From: Glebionis coronaria
Lineage: Eukaryota > Streptophyta > Magnoliopsida > Asterales > Asteraceae
Reading direction: 5' to 3'
DNA: 64,000 bases
Assembly: GCA_025667525.1 (NCBI GenBank)
Contig: CM046876.1
Location: 25,321,224-25,385,223, forward strand
Both the position numbers and the translations under genes were made by a program. The notes beneath the pieces were generated by a model, which saw only the letters and a list, made by a program, of their open reading frames with translations, was not told where the DNA came from and ran no database searches. This document shows positions 41,129 to 51,162 of the stretch, in pieces; within the stretch, counting starts at the first letter, position 1, and the number at the start of each line of letters is the position of its first letter.

Positions 41129-41626
41129 GCTCTCCGGTTCTTATACTCGCATTTTGTACTACTAGGAAGATAAAGGTACGTCTTCCTAAAGAGGTCTTCA
41201 TGTTCTGTTCTGGACTTCGGTTCACGTCTGGTACCTTCACCATGAGTATTATACCCTGCTTCAATCTCTTAACATCTCGAACCTTGATCTCCACTTCAAT
41301 TTCTCAAACCCTTCCTTCGGTTATTGACACGTCTCTTCTCACAGCTTCTCGCGGTCAACAAGTGATTCTCAATCTACACCATCTCCTGCGGAGTCTCTCA
41401 AATCATTTCAGGTCCATTCAACTGACTTTTTCCTACTTCATTTCATCCAACTCGCGGTCTATATTTTTATCAACATAATTCTTCAAATGTCGCAGCTTCC
41501 AAGCTAATCATGGTAAATGTCGTCGTACAAAGGTACTACCAACGGCAATGGTCGATCTCAACAACTACCAAAATCAATCACACACGCTCGGAGCACGTCT
41601 TCCAACGTTCGAATCATCCTTTCACT
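41129..41626 (-). pseudogene. Chromovirus integrase/chromodomain-like remnant, copy 2
   Basis: Nearly identical to 32757-33254, with the same stops (for example the TGA after VIDFGSC). This proves that the coding region was already broken before the internal region was duplicated. Confidence 0.8.
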
Positions 41627-43841
41627 TGCTTCGTTGTCTCATACAAACAATTATTCATAAATGAAAATCGCACGGGTCACACATAACCCCATCGAAAAAC
41701 GTTCAAAATATAAAAGACGAAGTAATTTATACTAGTCGTACAAAATCACCTTATCGCAATATTACATACATACAACCCTAGTTCGTCAAAAACGAATTCA
41801 TTGATACGGAAATCATCCGACGCATACATAACTTTCTCGAAAACGTCACAATCCAACCAAATACAAAATCCATTATGAAACACATACCACCAAATTACAA
41901 CATGTTTGCAACATGTTTGCAACATAGCCAAACCATGCCAAACCAATCAGTTCAATCAGTTAACCCACGCTTGCTAATCAGCCAAGCCAAGATAAAACAA
42001 GAATATTGACATAATTCTCGGATGAGTCCAGTCAAAAGAAAATTGCAAGTTAAAGAAGGTTCAAGAGCTTGCTAGCTAGGGATGCATATCCAAAAAGAAA
42101 TAAAATACTTACATGTGTCATCGTGGGGTGCTCACACACGGATCCATACCCAAAAGATACTACAAGAACACCATTTTACTTCCGTTCCAAACGTGGTCAA
42201 AATCTTAATAAATATCATCGTTCACAGTAAAAAAAAAAAATACATTACATGGCACGTGTCCTCCATGATCGGACTTCATTGGACAATGTCGTCTCAAGTT
42301 CTCACAACTTACGATCACTCGACCAGATCACTTACCACACAAATGCATAAAAGGCAAGGGTTTACCACAAAAACATCAACTAGGGATATCTATCGTTTAA
42401 CCATCGATAATCAAGGATGGTTGAGTCAAGCAAAGAGGATTCCTTACTTAAATAAACTAAAACGACAATGGAATTGTCTTCCAATTACTGATGCACAGTT
42501 TGTAAACTTCAACAATTTATCGCGTGTCATAAAACATATCAAAAGAACAAGAAAGAAAATATATAAGGTACGATACATTCGCTGTAGGAGAAGTCTTCGT
42601 TATTTCCCTTAGAGTTATTCGAACTCTGATTTCCTCTACTTCAGCATTTTTCCATCTTTATTAAAAACTCTTCTCCTGGTGACGATACTAGCCCCTTTTG
42701 TATTTCATCAACACCCTCGTGATTCCGATGAAATTTGCATGTTACACGCAACTCATAAAAACATTTTCCAAAATTACTCGGTCGCAGTGACTTACTAAGT
42801 CAACGCCAAACAGAAGAAAAGATTTCAACGAACACAAGAAAATTCAAGAAAATACGATTACTTGCATAAGGATCCACCATTTTTAAAAACGTTCTCTTCC
42901 AAACATTTATCAAAAACACTACCGGTTTTTAAAGACGACCAATTTATTTGAAACTACATCGCCCTTCCAAAACTATGCATAACTAGCTAGATCATGCATA
43001 CTTGAGGATCAAGCAACAACAACCAACAAAACAGGACTCTTCCCGAATTATGCCTAGTTAGCTAAGTTGTGCATAATTGAGGATCGAGTGACAACACAAA
43101 CATTATTATTACATACCAAACACGACTATGGAAGTTTTCGACCTAATCTTCAAAATAATTAAACCATTTGAAATGAAATTTGAAATGGGAAAATATTGTT
43201 ACCATCGTTTTAAGAAACACGTCCAACATTTTTCGTTCACTTTGGAAACATACCTTTTGCTTTGCCTTTTTATGAGAAAATAAATAAATAATTAAATAAA
43301 TAAATCGACACCATTTGCATTTAGTTCACCAAAACATTTGACACACTCATACCTATCTTCACAATAGACTATTCACAAAATAACGGTAAGGTGGTTCATG
43401 ATTAAAGATCATTGCAAGCACAACAAGTAATAAAATTAAGATCAATGAGATCGAACGAGGTAAACGAGCAATATATTTGCCGACGGAAATTAACTACATT
43501 AGAAATGAAAATACTTCAAATGTATGACAAAAGTCTCAGGATAATAACAGCGTTCTACGAATACATGGAGTGAGAGTTGAATATCAACACAAGCGTCAAA
43601 AATAAAAATAAAAATAAAACAACGATCATAATTCCCATCGTCTCGAGTTGCACACACATTCCACGAAGTGTATACGGGAAGAGAAGAATAATCACTTGGT
43701 TAAATAGAAACAATTTCACCAGAAGGATCGAGTTCTTTCACCTCTACAATTTGGTAAAGCGGCTACGCCTCCTCGCTTTTGTTAAATATAAATAAACAAC
43801 CACTCTAATGAAGATTTATAGCATCATTCAAGTAAATACAT

Positions 43842-43843
<2 letters not shown>

Positions 43844-43886
<43 letters not shown>
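43844..43886 (+). repeat. Poly(T) tract, 43 bases
   Basis: Longer allele of the tract at 35468-35499. A homopolymer length change after duplication, or an assembly uncertainty. Confidence 0.85.
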
Positions 43887-43887
<1 letters not shown>

Positions 43888-44320
43888 GTTCCATTAACCG
43901 AGAGAAGAAAGTTACGGCGTCCATGATCATGACAAAATACACCGGGTGACATACACTCATCATCAAGTACTAGCGATGTAGCGACACAAAAAAATAAATA
44001 TAATAATAATGGTTTCATACCATAGACAATATTAAAATGAACAATCACATGACGACTCATGTTTAGATACAGACTCACAAAATCAAAGAAGGGATATCGG
44101 ACGATCGAACCATCGTGACTCAAAACATTATATTTACATCTTTATTAAATAATATACAAGTAGGCGTGTGTTGTGTAATCCAGTTGCGTATAATAATTAG
44201 TGTTACCTTGTACATTGTAAGACCGAACATTTACACATTTTCAATTTGTGTTACACTATTAAATAATTTATACCTTTCATTTCTCAATCTATACAAAGTT
44301 TTCATTTCTGGAAAAATTTC

Positions 44321-44621
44321 TGTTGGAAATACGTTTTACGTATTTGTGAAGGATCGGTCGCTCCAACGATAATTATGTAATGGGCTCGTGGTCTACTTAA
44401 CAATGTATAGTCCATATAGCCCACATGTAGGGTGGGCTATATATATATACCCCTCCTAGCATGTTAGGGGGGGGTTGGTCATTCTCATTTTTACATTTTT
44501 AATCTAATACTTCTTATTCTCTCTAACCTCTCTCTAGTTTCTCTCTCTACATCTTCATCTATCTATCTCTCTAATAATCATCTCCATAGTTAGATAATCC
44601 AAGGATTACGATAAACTAACA
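44321..44621 (+). repeat. Left LTR of the copia-like element (301 bp)
   Basis: Starts TGTTGGAAATACG and ends GATAAACTAACA. Contains a (TA) stretch GCTATATATATATACCCC that may act as a TATA box, and TCTCTC runs after it. Apparently identical to 50857-51157. Confidence 0.95.
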
Positions 44622-44623
44622 AT

Positions 44624-44637
44624 TGGTATCAAGAGCC
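44624..44637 (+). promoter_or_regulatory. Primer-binding site of the copia-like element
   Basis: TTGGTATCAAGAGCC two bases after the LTR. It matches the initiator methionine tRNA complement apart from one extra A. Confidence 0.7.
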
Positions 44638-44935
44638 ATGGGATGATTGCTTGGTTTTTGTGTTTGTGTTCTTGATTTTCACGCCATTTTTGATCCATTT
44701 TCACACGTCCAAATTTTTTTTTGTGTTTTTGATGGTTTTTTTCTTGATACAAATCTTCTACATAGTTGTGGTAGGGATTTGGTATAGTTACTTTGGCTAA
44801 AAACACAAAATTTTTGGGTGTTTTGATCATTTTTTGGCTTAAAATCACGAATTGGTTGTGTTTTGTCCGAGAAAAGTGGAAAATATTCCGATCTGGTCAA
44901 ATCGGAAAAGGGTTTACTTATTCCAATCAGTATTC

Positions 44936-45125
44936 CGATTGGTCCTTTCAGATTGGTGCTTTCCGATTGGTGCTTTCCGATTGGTCCTTTCAGATTGGGG
45001 TTTTCCGATTGGTCCTTTCAGATTGGGGTTTTCCGATTGGTGCTTTCCGATTGGTTCTTTCAGATTGGTGCTTTCCGATTGGTTCTTTCAGATTGGTGCT
45101 TTCCGATTGGTGCTTTCCGATTGGT
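44936..45125 (+). repeat. 14-bp minisatellite, about 14 copies
   Basis: Alternating units CCGATTGGTGCTTT and CAGATTGGTCCTTT (with GGGG and GTT variants). As 14 is not a multiple of 3, each reading frame translates into the same 14-residue pattern, and all three frames stay open. It lies in the element's leader, 5' of the gag-like ORF, so it is probably not coding. Confidence 0.95.
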
Positions 45126-45228
45126 AAATATTCCGATCAGATTTGATATTCCGATCAGGAGATTCCGATCAAGGTTATTCCGATAGGCCATTCCGATCAC
45201 TATCCCAACCAATATTCCGATCATCAAA
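45126..45228 (+). repeat. Dispersed ATTCCGATC motifs in the leader
   Basis: ATTCCGATC or ATTCCGATA recurs at about 45130, 45149, 45163, 45178, 45190 and 45213. Single copies flank the minisatellite on the left (44885, 44933). The motif shares CCGAT with the 14-bp unit, which may have grown from it. Confidence 0.8.
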
Positions 45229-45411
45229 ATTTATTCCATAAAAATTTCGAATCGTGTGTAATTTTGTCTTGGAATTTTTGGTTTATCGAGAACAATTATT
45301 AGGGGATTTTAACATTATTTCTCGACTTCTACTCACAACAACAAACACAATTACTTTCTTTCATTGTTCGATCGATACGTAATCCTTAACTTCATTTATC
45401 ATCGATTTTCA

Positions 45412-47469
45412 ATGGATTCGTCGAATTCGACATCTCGAGAGGGAGACTTGCATCTCATGCAAAACACAGCTAGAGAAAGTGGTATAACGTTCTTTCGACT
45501 ACTCCAGTCTCATCTAGTGACCATTTCTTGGTTTCAAGGAGGAAGCGAATTTTTGACACTCTTCGGTCAAGATCGTTATATATTCATCGATTCCATATTC
45601 CTCACCTTGAACCAACTAGCTGAGCAACTTCACAAAGAAGACTTTAATCACTCTGCATCAGCATCTGCATATCAAGCTCTAGTGACACAACTTACGCACT
45701 TCTTCAAATTCAACATTCTTAAATCTGACAATTCAGGGATATGTCAATCATTTCTTCAGTACACACAAACGGAAATTAAAGAGTTTCGTGGTACATTACT
45801 GAAATTAATGATGTCAGTCTCGTCTTCGATTTATGAAAGATCTCGACTTCAGCAAGAGTATGATAATGGAGTGCAAGAATCTACGATGCAGAATGATCAT
45901 ACGGTTGACAACTTGGAGCCTAAAGATTACAAGAGCAAGGATTCGGGAGGAAAGCATGATACAAGCAGCATGTCAGGGATTGATGACACCATATCCGTAT
46001 CTGACGAAGAGTCTACAAACACGGTACAAAGGAATGTGGTATATGATGCCTATGCCGATGAACCACCGCATGTTGCGCATTCCGAACCTAATTATGACAA
46101 ACATGGGATGGAAAAGGGTGATAGTTTTACCACTTCAGATTCATCCGATGTGAGTCAAAATAGGGGAGAAATTGTTCCGAATGCTATAGTTCATCATGAT
46201 AAATGCTTTCTGACTGCTTCTCTAACCGATTCTGATTCCAAGATTAAAGAGCTTGAAATGATGTTAGCTCAGCAATCTAAAGCTCTTGAGGATGCCAAAA
46301 TTGAATTTTCGAAGAAAACGGATAAATTTGAAAAGCATTTTGAAAAACTTGAAAATTCAAACGTTGTTCTTGAAAGAAAATTAAATCAAAAAATTCAAGA
46401 TTCTAAAGCTGAAAAAGATAATTTTGTGAAACAAATTACTTTGCTAGAATCTAAGTTGGCATCCCAAGAAAAATTGCTTAAAGATAATGAGAAGTTAAAG
46501 GCCCAGGTTCAGGAAAAGGTTTTTGCTATAACTGCGTTGAAAAACGAATTAAGGAAAACTAAAGGAACTAGTGTGGACACTAAGCTTGAAAAACCATCAA
46601 TCTTGGGGAAACCGCCTCAAATTCAGTCTGTTAGGCAACTGACTGCATTTAGATCCGAGCGACCAAAATCCTCGAGACCGCGGTTTGCCTCCCAAGTTGA
46701 TATGGTTCATCTTTCTAGACCAGTCACTCCACTATCTAGGCCCATTGTGACTAAAACAGCTTCTGCAAGACCTAATCACATGATTGCCTCTAGTCTCCCT
46801 AGACATAGTCCAAAGAACACGTCTCAAAATTTTTCAAATGACGTTCGCCATACATTTGGTCTAAGGGAAGCTAAGCAAAAGACACAAGTAAGAGATAGGA
46901 ATTTCAAACCTAGTCAGATGCCTTCTAGTTTACCCAACACTGCTAACCGAAGCATGTCACATCCTAGGAGCATCAATCAATCATCTAGGAATTCTAGATC
47001 TTACTCGAACATTAAATATGCTACTTGTAAAACATGTAGGAGATGTGTCTTTAAAGCCAATCATGATTCTTGTGTCAAGAAATTACTTAATGAGGTGAAC
47101 TCCCGTGCTAGACTTAAATCTCAGTGGGTAGCTAAAATCAAACCCATTGGAAAAATGTGGCGCCCTACTGGTAGAACTTTTACTCTTGTAGAAAACGAGT
47201 GCCCTTTAACTAGGATAGTCTCTGATTCTGCTAAGACTACTAGGGAGGAAATTGAAAAGGAGGATACATCACTTAAGCCTGAACTTAAGGTTTTCTATAA
47301 AAGGAAACGTTTACCAGCTAAGACAAGTGAATCATCTCCTCCGGTCACCTCTAGCAAAAGAAAAGAAAACTGTGAACCCCCACTTGCTTCTAAGATAGAT
47401 ATCACTAACCCACATAAAAGCATACAAACTCCTAATGAGATTGCAGGTACCAAAGTCCGCGCTCAATAA
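45412..47469 (+). CDS. Gag-like protein of the copia-like element (685 aa)
   Basis: The frame is open from 45364 (701 aa from the first ATG); the ATG at 45412 (MDSSNSTSRE) gives a more natural start. Residues roughly 1-170 are a globular helical part. An acidic Ser-rich linker follows, then a coiled coil (IKELEMMLAQQSKALEDAKI through about 110 residues of E/K/L heptads). Next is a basic Ser/Arg/Pro-rich region. A possible zinc-binding segment CKTCRRCVFKANHDSC is followed by a W-RPTGRTF motif and CPLTRI. This ending resembles gag-region proteins commonly annotated in Asteraceae copia-type elements. Even after the stop, DTLRVWLLKKLISKK (about 47504-47552) continues that similarity, so the real family protein may extend further. 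Protease, integrase and RT are absent. The protein would probably package element RNA using enzymes supplied by a relative. Confidence 0.75.
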   Translation: MDSSNSTSREGDLHLMQNTARESGITFFRLLQSHLVTISWFQGGSEFLTLFGQDRYIFIDSIFLTLNQLAEQLHKEDFNHSASASAYQALVTQLTHFFKFNILKSDNSGICQSFLQYTQTEIKEFRGTLLKLMMSVSSSIYERSRLQQEYDNGVQESTMQNDHTVDNLEPKDYKSKDSGGKHDTSSMSGIDDTISVSDEESTNTVQRNVVYDAYADEPPHVAHSEPNYDKHGMEKGDSFTTSDSSDVSQNRGEIVPNAIVHHDKCFLTASLTDSDSKIKELEMMLAQQSKALEDAKIEFSKKTDKFEKHFEKLENSNVVLERKLNQKIQDSKAEKDNFVKQITLLESKLASQEKLLKDNEKLKAQVQEKVFAITALKNELRKTKGTSVDTKLEKPSILGKPPQIQSVRQLTAFRSERPKSSRPRFASQVDMVHLSRPVTPLSRPIVTKTASARPNHMIASSLPRHSPKNTSQNFSNDVRHTFGLREAKQKTQVRDRNFKPSQMPSSLPNTANRSMSHPRSINQSSRNSRSYSNIKYATCKTCRRCVFKANHDSCVKKLLNEVNSRARLKSQWVAKIKPIGKMWRPTGRTFTLVENECPLTRIVSDSAKTTREEIEKEDTSLKPELKVFYKRKRLPAKTSESSPPVTSSKRKENCEPPLASKIDITNPHKSIQTPNEIAGTKVRAQ

Positions 47470-47639
47470 GAACGAAGCGGTCCAATCATTGTATACCATT
47501 CAATTAAGGACACTCTCAGAGTTTGGTTGCTGAAGAAGCTGATATCTAAGAAACAAGTGTCTCAGGGGATTTGAAGTTAAGCTTACAGTGTAAAGGACTT
47601 ATAGTCACATCACAGACTATAACTCGATCTTCAAAGAAA

Positions 47640-48257
47640 GGAAAGTTTATCGCCGATGGTAAACTTATCCTAACAACGAGAAATTCATTTTTCTCGGGCA
47701 TGAGCTTATATCAAAAACATTCCAAGTTTTTAGGCTCATGCACAATGGCTCACATTCAAATCACAGTCTGTGACCCGGACTTCAGAGACAGGGAAGTTTA
47801 TCTACGCAACGATAACTTACCCTCAAAACGAGAAATTAATTTTTCTCGGACACGAGATTATCCTAAAACCATTCAAAGGTTTTAAGCTCGTGTATATGGC
47901 TCATCGTTAAATGTCAGACGATGACCCGTACTTCAAATAAAGGAAAGTTTATCATTAATGATAAACTTATCCTCATAACGAGAAATTCAATTTTCTCGGT
48001 CATGAGCTTGTCTTAAAACATTCGAAGTTTTACGCTCAGAAAGGAAAGTGTATCTTTTAAATAAGAGAACTTTTCCTTATAACGAGAAATTAACCTTTCT
48101 CGGTCATGAGCTTTCCGTTAAAACAGTCAAAGTTTTCAAGCTCATGAACACGACTTCTAAGTAAATGTCAGCTTAGGACTCGTTCTTCAGATAAAAGGAA
48201 AGTTTATCGCCGATGATAAACTTATCCTTAACAACGGGAAGTTTACAACTTCTCGAA
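47640..48257 (+). repeat. Tandem array of inverted-repeat hairpin units
   Basis: Five imperfect units. Each carries AAGTTTATC...GATAAACTT-type arms, a near-palindrome of about 20 bases (CGAGAAATT...TTTTCTCG at 47677-47696, 47829-47848, 47979-47998, 48083-48102, 48235-48255) and a longer arm pair CATGAGCTT...AAGCTCATG. Starts of the palindromes are 152, 150, 104 and 152 bases apart. A sixth palindrome lies at 48594-48611. The region is not open in one frame, so RNA or DNA structure seems to be what is kept. Confidence 0.85.
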
Positions 48258-50840
48258 CTTGAGCTCGTTTTATCAGATATTCAACATCTTAAGCTCAAGT
48301 AATTGGTTTTCAAAACTTTGAACACAATTTTTCGAGAATTTCTCAAAAGGTTTTTCTAAATCTTTCAAAATTGTGTGTTCAAAAATGTTTTGATAAACAG
48401 AGCATGTCTTCTGGAATCGATAATATTTACGAACCTAGAAATGTCATTCAATAATGACACGGGGTTGTAAATAAAGTTCGAGCAGAAGTTCAAACTTTTA
48501 AAACATGCTCAAAATGGTTTGCTATTATTTCAGATAGCAACCCGCTTTTCATAATCAAGTCAAGCATTTCACCGGAAAGCTTTGACTCAACAACGAGAAT
48601 TAATTTTCTCGGGGACGTGACGAGGTGACCAACATTCGTGAACAAGAACCATGTGCTTCTTTCATATGCTGTTCTCCATTATTCAGGTCCAACCTCGTAC
48701 ATTGCTAATATTGTGAATTCCTCATCATATATTGATCTTTGCACGTGTTAAATACCTTACACTTGTGTTTAAAAGGTATTTAATTTACGTTTCAAGTATA
48801 CCCTCATTAATTTGAGGGGGAGCTTGTTAAAATCAATTGATATTAAAAACATCGATTGGGTTAATATTTTTAATATGGGGGAGAAAATGTGATTTAATAT
48901 GGGATATGATCAATCATAAATGGTTTGACTTAACGTGTTAGCTCATCCCGACATGTGCGAAATGTTTTCGAATATCGTAGCATATGTTAAGGGGGAGCAA
49001 AATGGATTTGCACTTCAAAATGGATTTCATGGTGATTTATACTTACCCGCAACCCAATTATTTCACGACGATGAAGATTGTGGTGACATAAGGATGGTAG
49101 GATAGGTTAAAGTCCAATGATTTCTCTAGAACCGGAGGAATCTTCCCAAGGACAATTCCTTAGATAGAATTAGAAGTCCTAGGAAAGATGGAGAAAGAAT
49201 GTGAACGTAGCTGAATGCCGACCAAGTACTTAAGCTAGCACTGGAACAATCACAACAAGGTGCTAGTGATGACGTATTGGTAAGCATTGAAGGGGTTGAA
49301 GAATGAAAAAGAATTGTAAAGATAAAGGGTGTAAAGAAAGAAGCCCTCCTTACAACTTTAGGCAGAAACCGGGTCAATACATATGCTATTGAGGTCATTT
49401 TTGCTAATGATTCTCGGTATTGAAGAAAGACATCATGGACCCAGTGATGCAATGCACAACCCTTCCCAGCTAACTCAAATATCTCTCAAAAGGTATTTGT
49501 TTTAATCACACGGAGATCAACACATTATCTACTGGTTTATTCACTCCGAATAAATTGGTATTGAAAAGGTGGCACTCCTCTCCAGCCTCCGATCACTGAA
49601 AATCCAAAATGCACGATCGAGTCTAGAGCCATTTGAGATCATCAAATATCTCATTAGGACACACTTTCATATCTACTTGCTTCTTCACACACTGTGAAAA
49701 GTAAGAAAGTTCTTAAGAGTCCTACGCAAAATCTTCACGATCTTGCCTGAACATCCGAGTAATACGAAAGTATTTACAATGAAGATGGAAATCCTTCTTG
49801 AGCGAATATCAAAAAGCTCATGGTAGGTGACTTGTGCGATTCTTTATGAATCAAACTTGTGATAACTGGAAAGCAACAGCTGTTTAATTCTTAAATGAAT
49901 TTAAACACGTTCCAGGCCTCTACGCATTATCATATGATCTTGCCAGAACACTCAGAGTGACTCTTTATTGATCACAGTGACGAGTGGAAATCCTTCTAGT
50001 GTTAACATCAAACAGCACTTGGTAGGTAACTTGCAAGATTCTTTATGAATCAAGCTAGTGACAACTGGAAAGCAACGATGGTGCGGTTCTTAATTGAATT
50101 TCACTTGTTCCAGGAACATGAATTGACGGCTTCAAATCATGCGGATAATATTATCCAAATGATTCACTCTTTACGTTCGCAGTCAGCTTTGGACGGTCGA
50201 GTAAAGAGAACGGGTTTACCCGCGAAATCTTGTCAAGGAGGTTCTTTATTGAAACTACCTGTCACAAGTACGATATTTAATATCGTCCAACGGTCTTCAC
50301 CGACCGGAGGTAAAATGCTACCGAATTAGAATGAAATGTTCAAGACCATTTCATCCGTGTATATTGTTTGTTGCTAACTGTCTTATGCAGCGTAACAAGA
50401 AGGTGGCATTGCGGTGTACAATCCAGAAGAAGTCGTCACCACATGCTTATACTACATACACTTAGTACTTCAACAAATTCAAGAAAGCCTGAAGGTCAAG
50501 TCTTCCGCTGTATCAAACTCTGAAGCTTTCAAGAATTTAAAGGTATAAGTATGTGGAACATGAAGTCACGAAGAGGCAAATTTCACAAGTGATAAATGCA
50601 CAAGGTCAAGGCAAGGAAACATGCTCAAGACTAAAGTCAAAGATCACATCAAGCATATTCACAAGAACAAGATCGAAGACTCAAGCATAGATGCTAGGTT
50701 TAAGATTTTGTAAAATGGTGTGACCTCCCTTAGGGGGAGATTGTTGGAAATGTGTTTTCCCAAAGAAAGTCTCGGTCACATCATTATTAGCATAGATCAC
50801 GAGCCATAGTATATTTAGAACTTTGTAACTTGGAGCGACC
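48258..50840 (+). other. Non-coding 3' region of the copia-like element
   Basis: No protease, integrase, RT or RNase H motifs were found. It contains several GGGGGAG purine runs (about 48817, 48881, 48992, 50732), inverted repeats around 48835-48885, and a direct repeat of about 100 bases (about 49817-49920 and 50017-50115: GGTAGGTRACTTG, GATTCTTTATGAATCAA, ACTGGAAAGCAAC). The ORF at 50045-50329 lies in the second copy and has no known relatives. Confidence 0.6.
50726..50757 (+). promoter_or_regulatory. Second (upstream) polypurine tract plus partial LTR start
   Basis: GACCTCCCTTAGGGGGAGAT followed by TGTTGGAAATGTGTTTTCCC repeats the junction at 50838-50870, then diverges. It looks like the polypurine tract and first bases of an LTR from a related subfamily or an earlier recombination. 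Confidence 0.7.
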
Positions 50841-50843
50841 TCC

Positions 50844-50856
50844 CTTAGGGGGAGAT
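50844..50856 (+). promoter_or_regulatory. Polypurine tract of the copia-like element
   Basis: CTTAGGGGGAGAT directly before the right LTR start TGTTGGAAATACG. Confidence 0.85.
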
Positions 50857-51157
50857 TGTTGGAAATACGTTTTACGTATTTGTGAAGGATCGGTCGCTCC
50901 AACGATAATTATGTAATGGGCTCGTGGTCTACTTAACAATGTATAGTCCATATAGCCCACATGTAGGGTGGGCTATATATATATACCCCTCCTAGCATGT
51001 TAGGGGGGGGTTGGTCATTCTCATTTTTACATTTTTAATCTAATACTTCTTATTCTCTCTAACCTCTCTCTAGTTTCTCTCTCTACATCTTCATCTATCT
51101 ATCTCTCTAATAATCATCTCCATAGTTAGATAATCCAAGGATTACGATAAACTAACA
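50857..51157 (+). repeat. Right LTR of the copia-like element (301 bp)
   Basis: Same sequence as 44321-44621 as far as can be read by eye, which marks a very recent insertion. Confidence 0.95.
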
Positions 51158-51162
51158 ATATC

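Larger units (their letters stand above)
41097..44320 (-). mobile_element. Chromovirus internal region, copy 2, left part
   Basis: Collinear with 32725-35938. It breaks at ATTTC (44316-44320), where the copia-like element inserted. The rest continues at 51163. It contains the same integrase remnant and a longer poly(T) tract. Confidence 0.9.
44321..51157 (+). mobile_element. Copia-like non-autonomous LTR element nested in the chromovirus
   Basis: Two 301-bp LTRs that look identical base for base, with ends TGTTGG/CTAACA. Flanks ATTTC (44316-44320) and ATATC (51158-51162) are a 5-bp target duplication with one mismatch. A primer-binding site follows the left LTR and a polypurine tract precedes the right one. 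In between are a minisatellite leader, one 0.7-kaa gag-like ORF and 3.3 kb without recognisable pol. The empty site is preserved at 35928-35945 in the other chromovirus copy. Copia affiliation comes from the LTR and gag-like features and is inferred. Confidence 0.9.

Noticed and set aside
44852..45186. Three overlapping ORFs of about 90-117 aa with FRLVLSDW-type repeats
   Set aside because: They are translations of the 14-bp minisatellite in three frames and have no independent start context or family.
47640..48611. CRISPR-like array
   Set aside because: Units vary in sequence and spacing, spacers are related to each other, and the host is a plant. It is an internal repeat of a retrotransposon.
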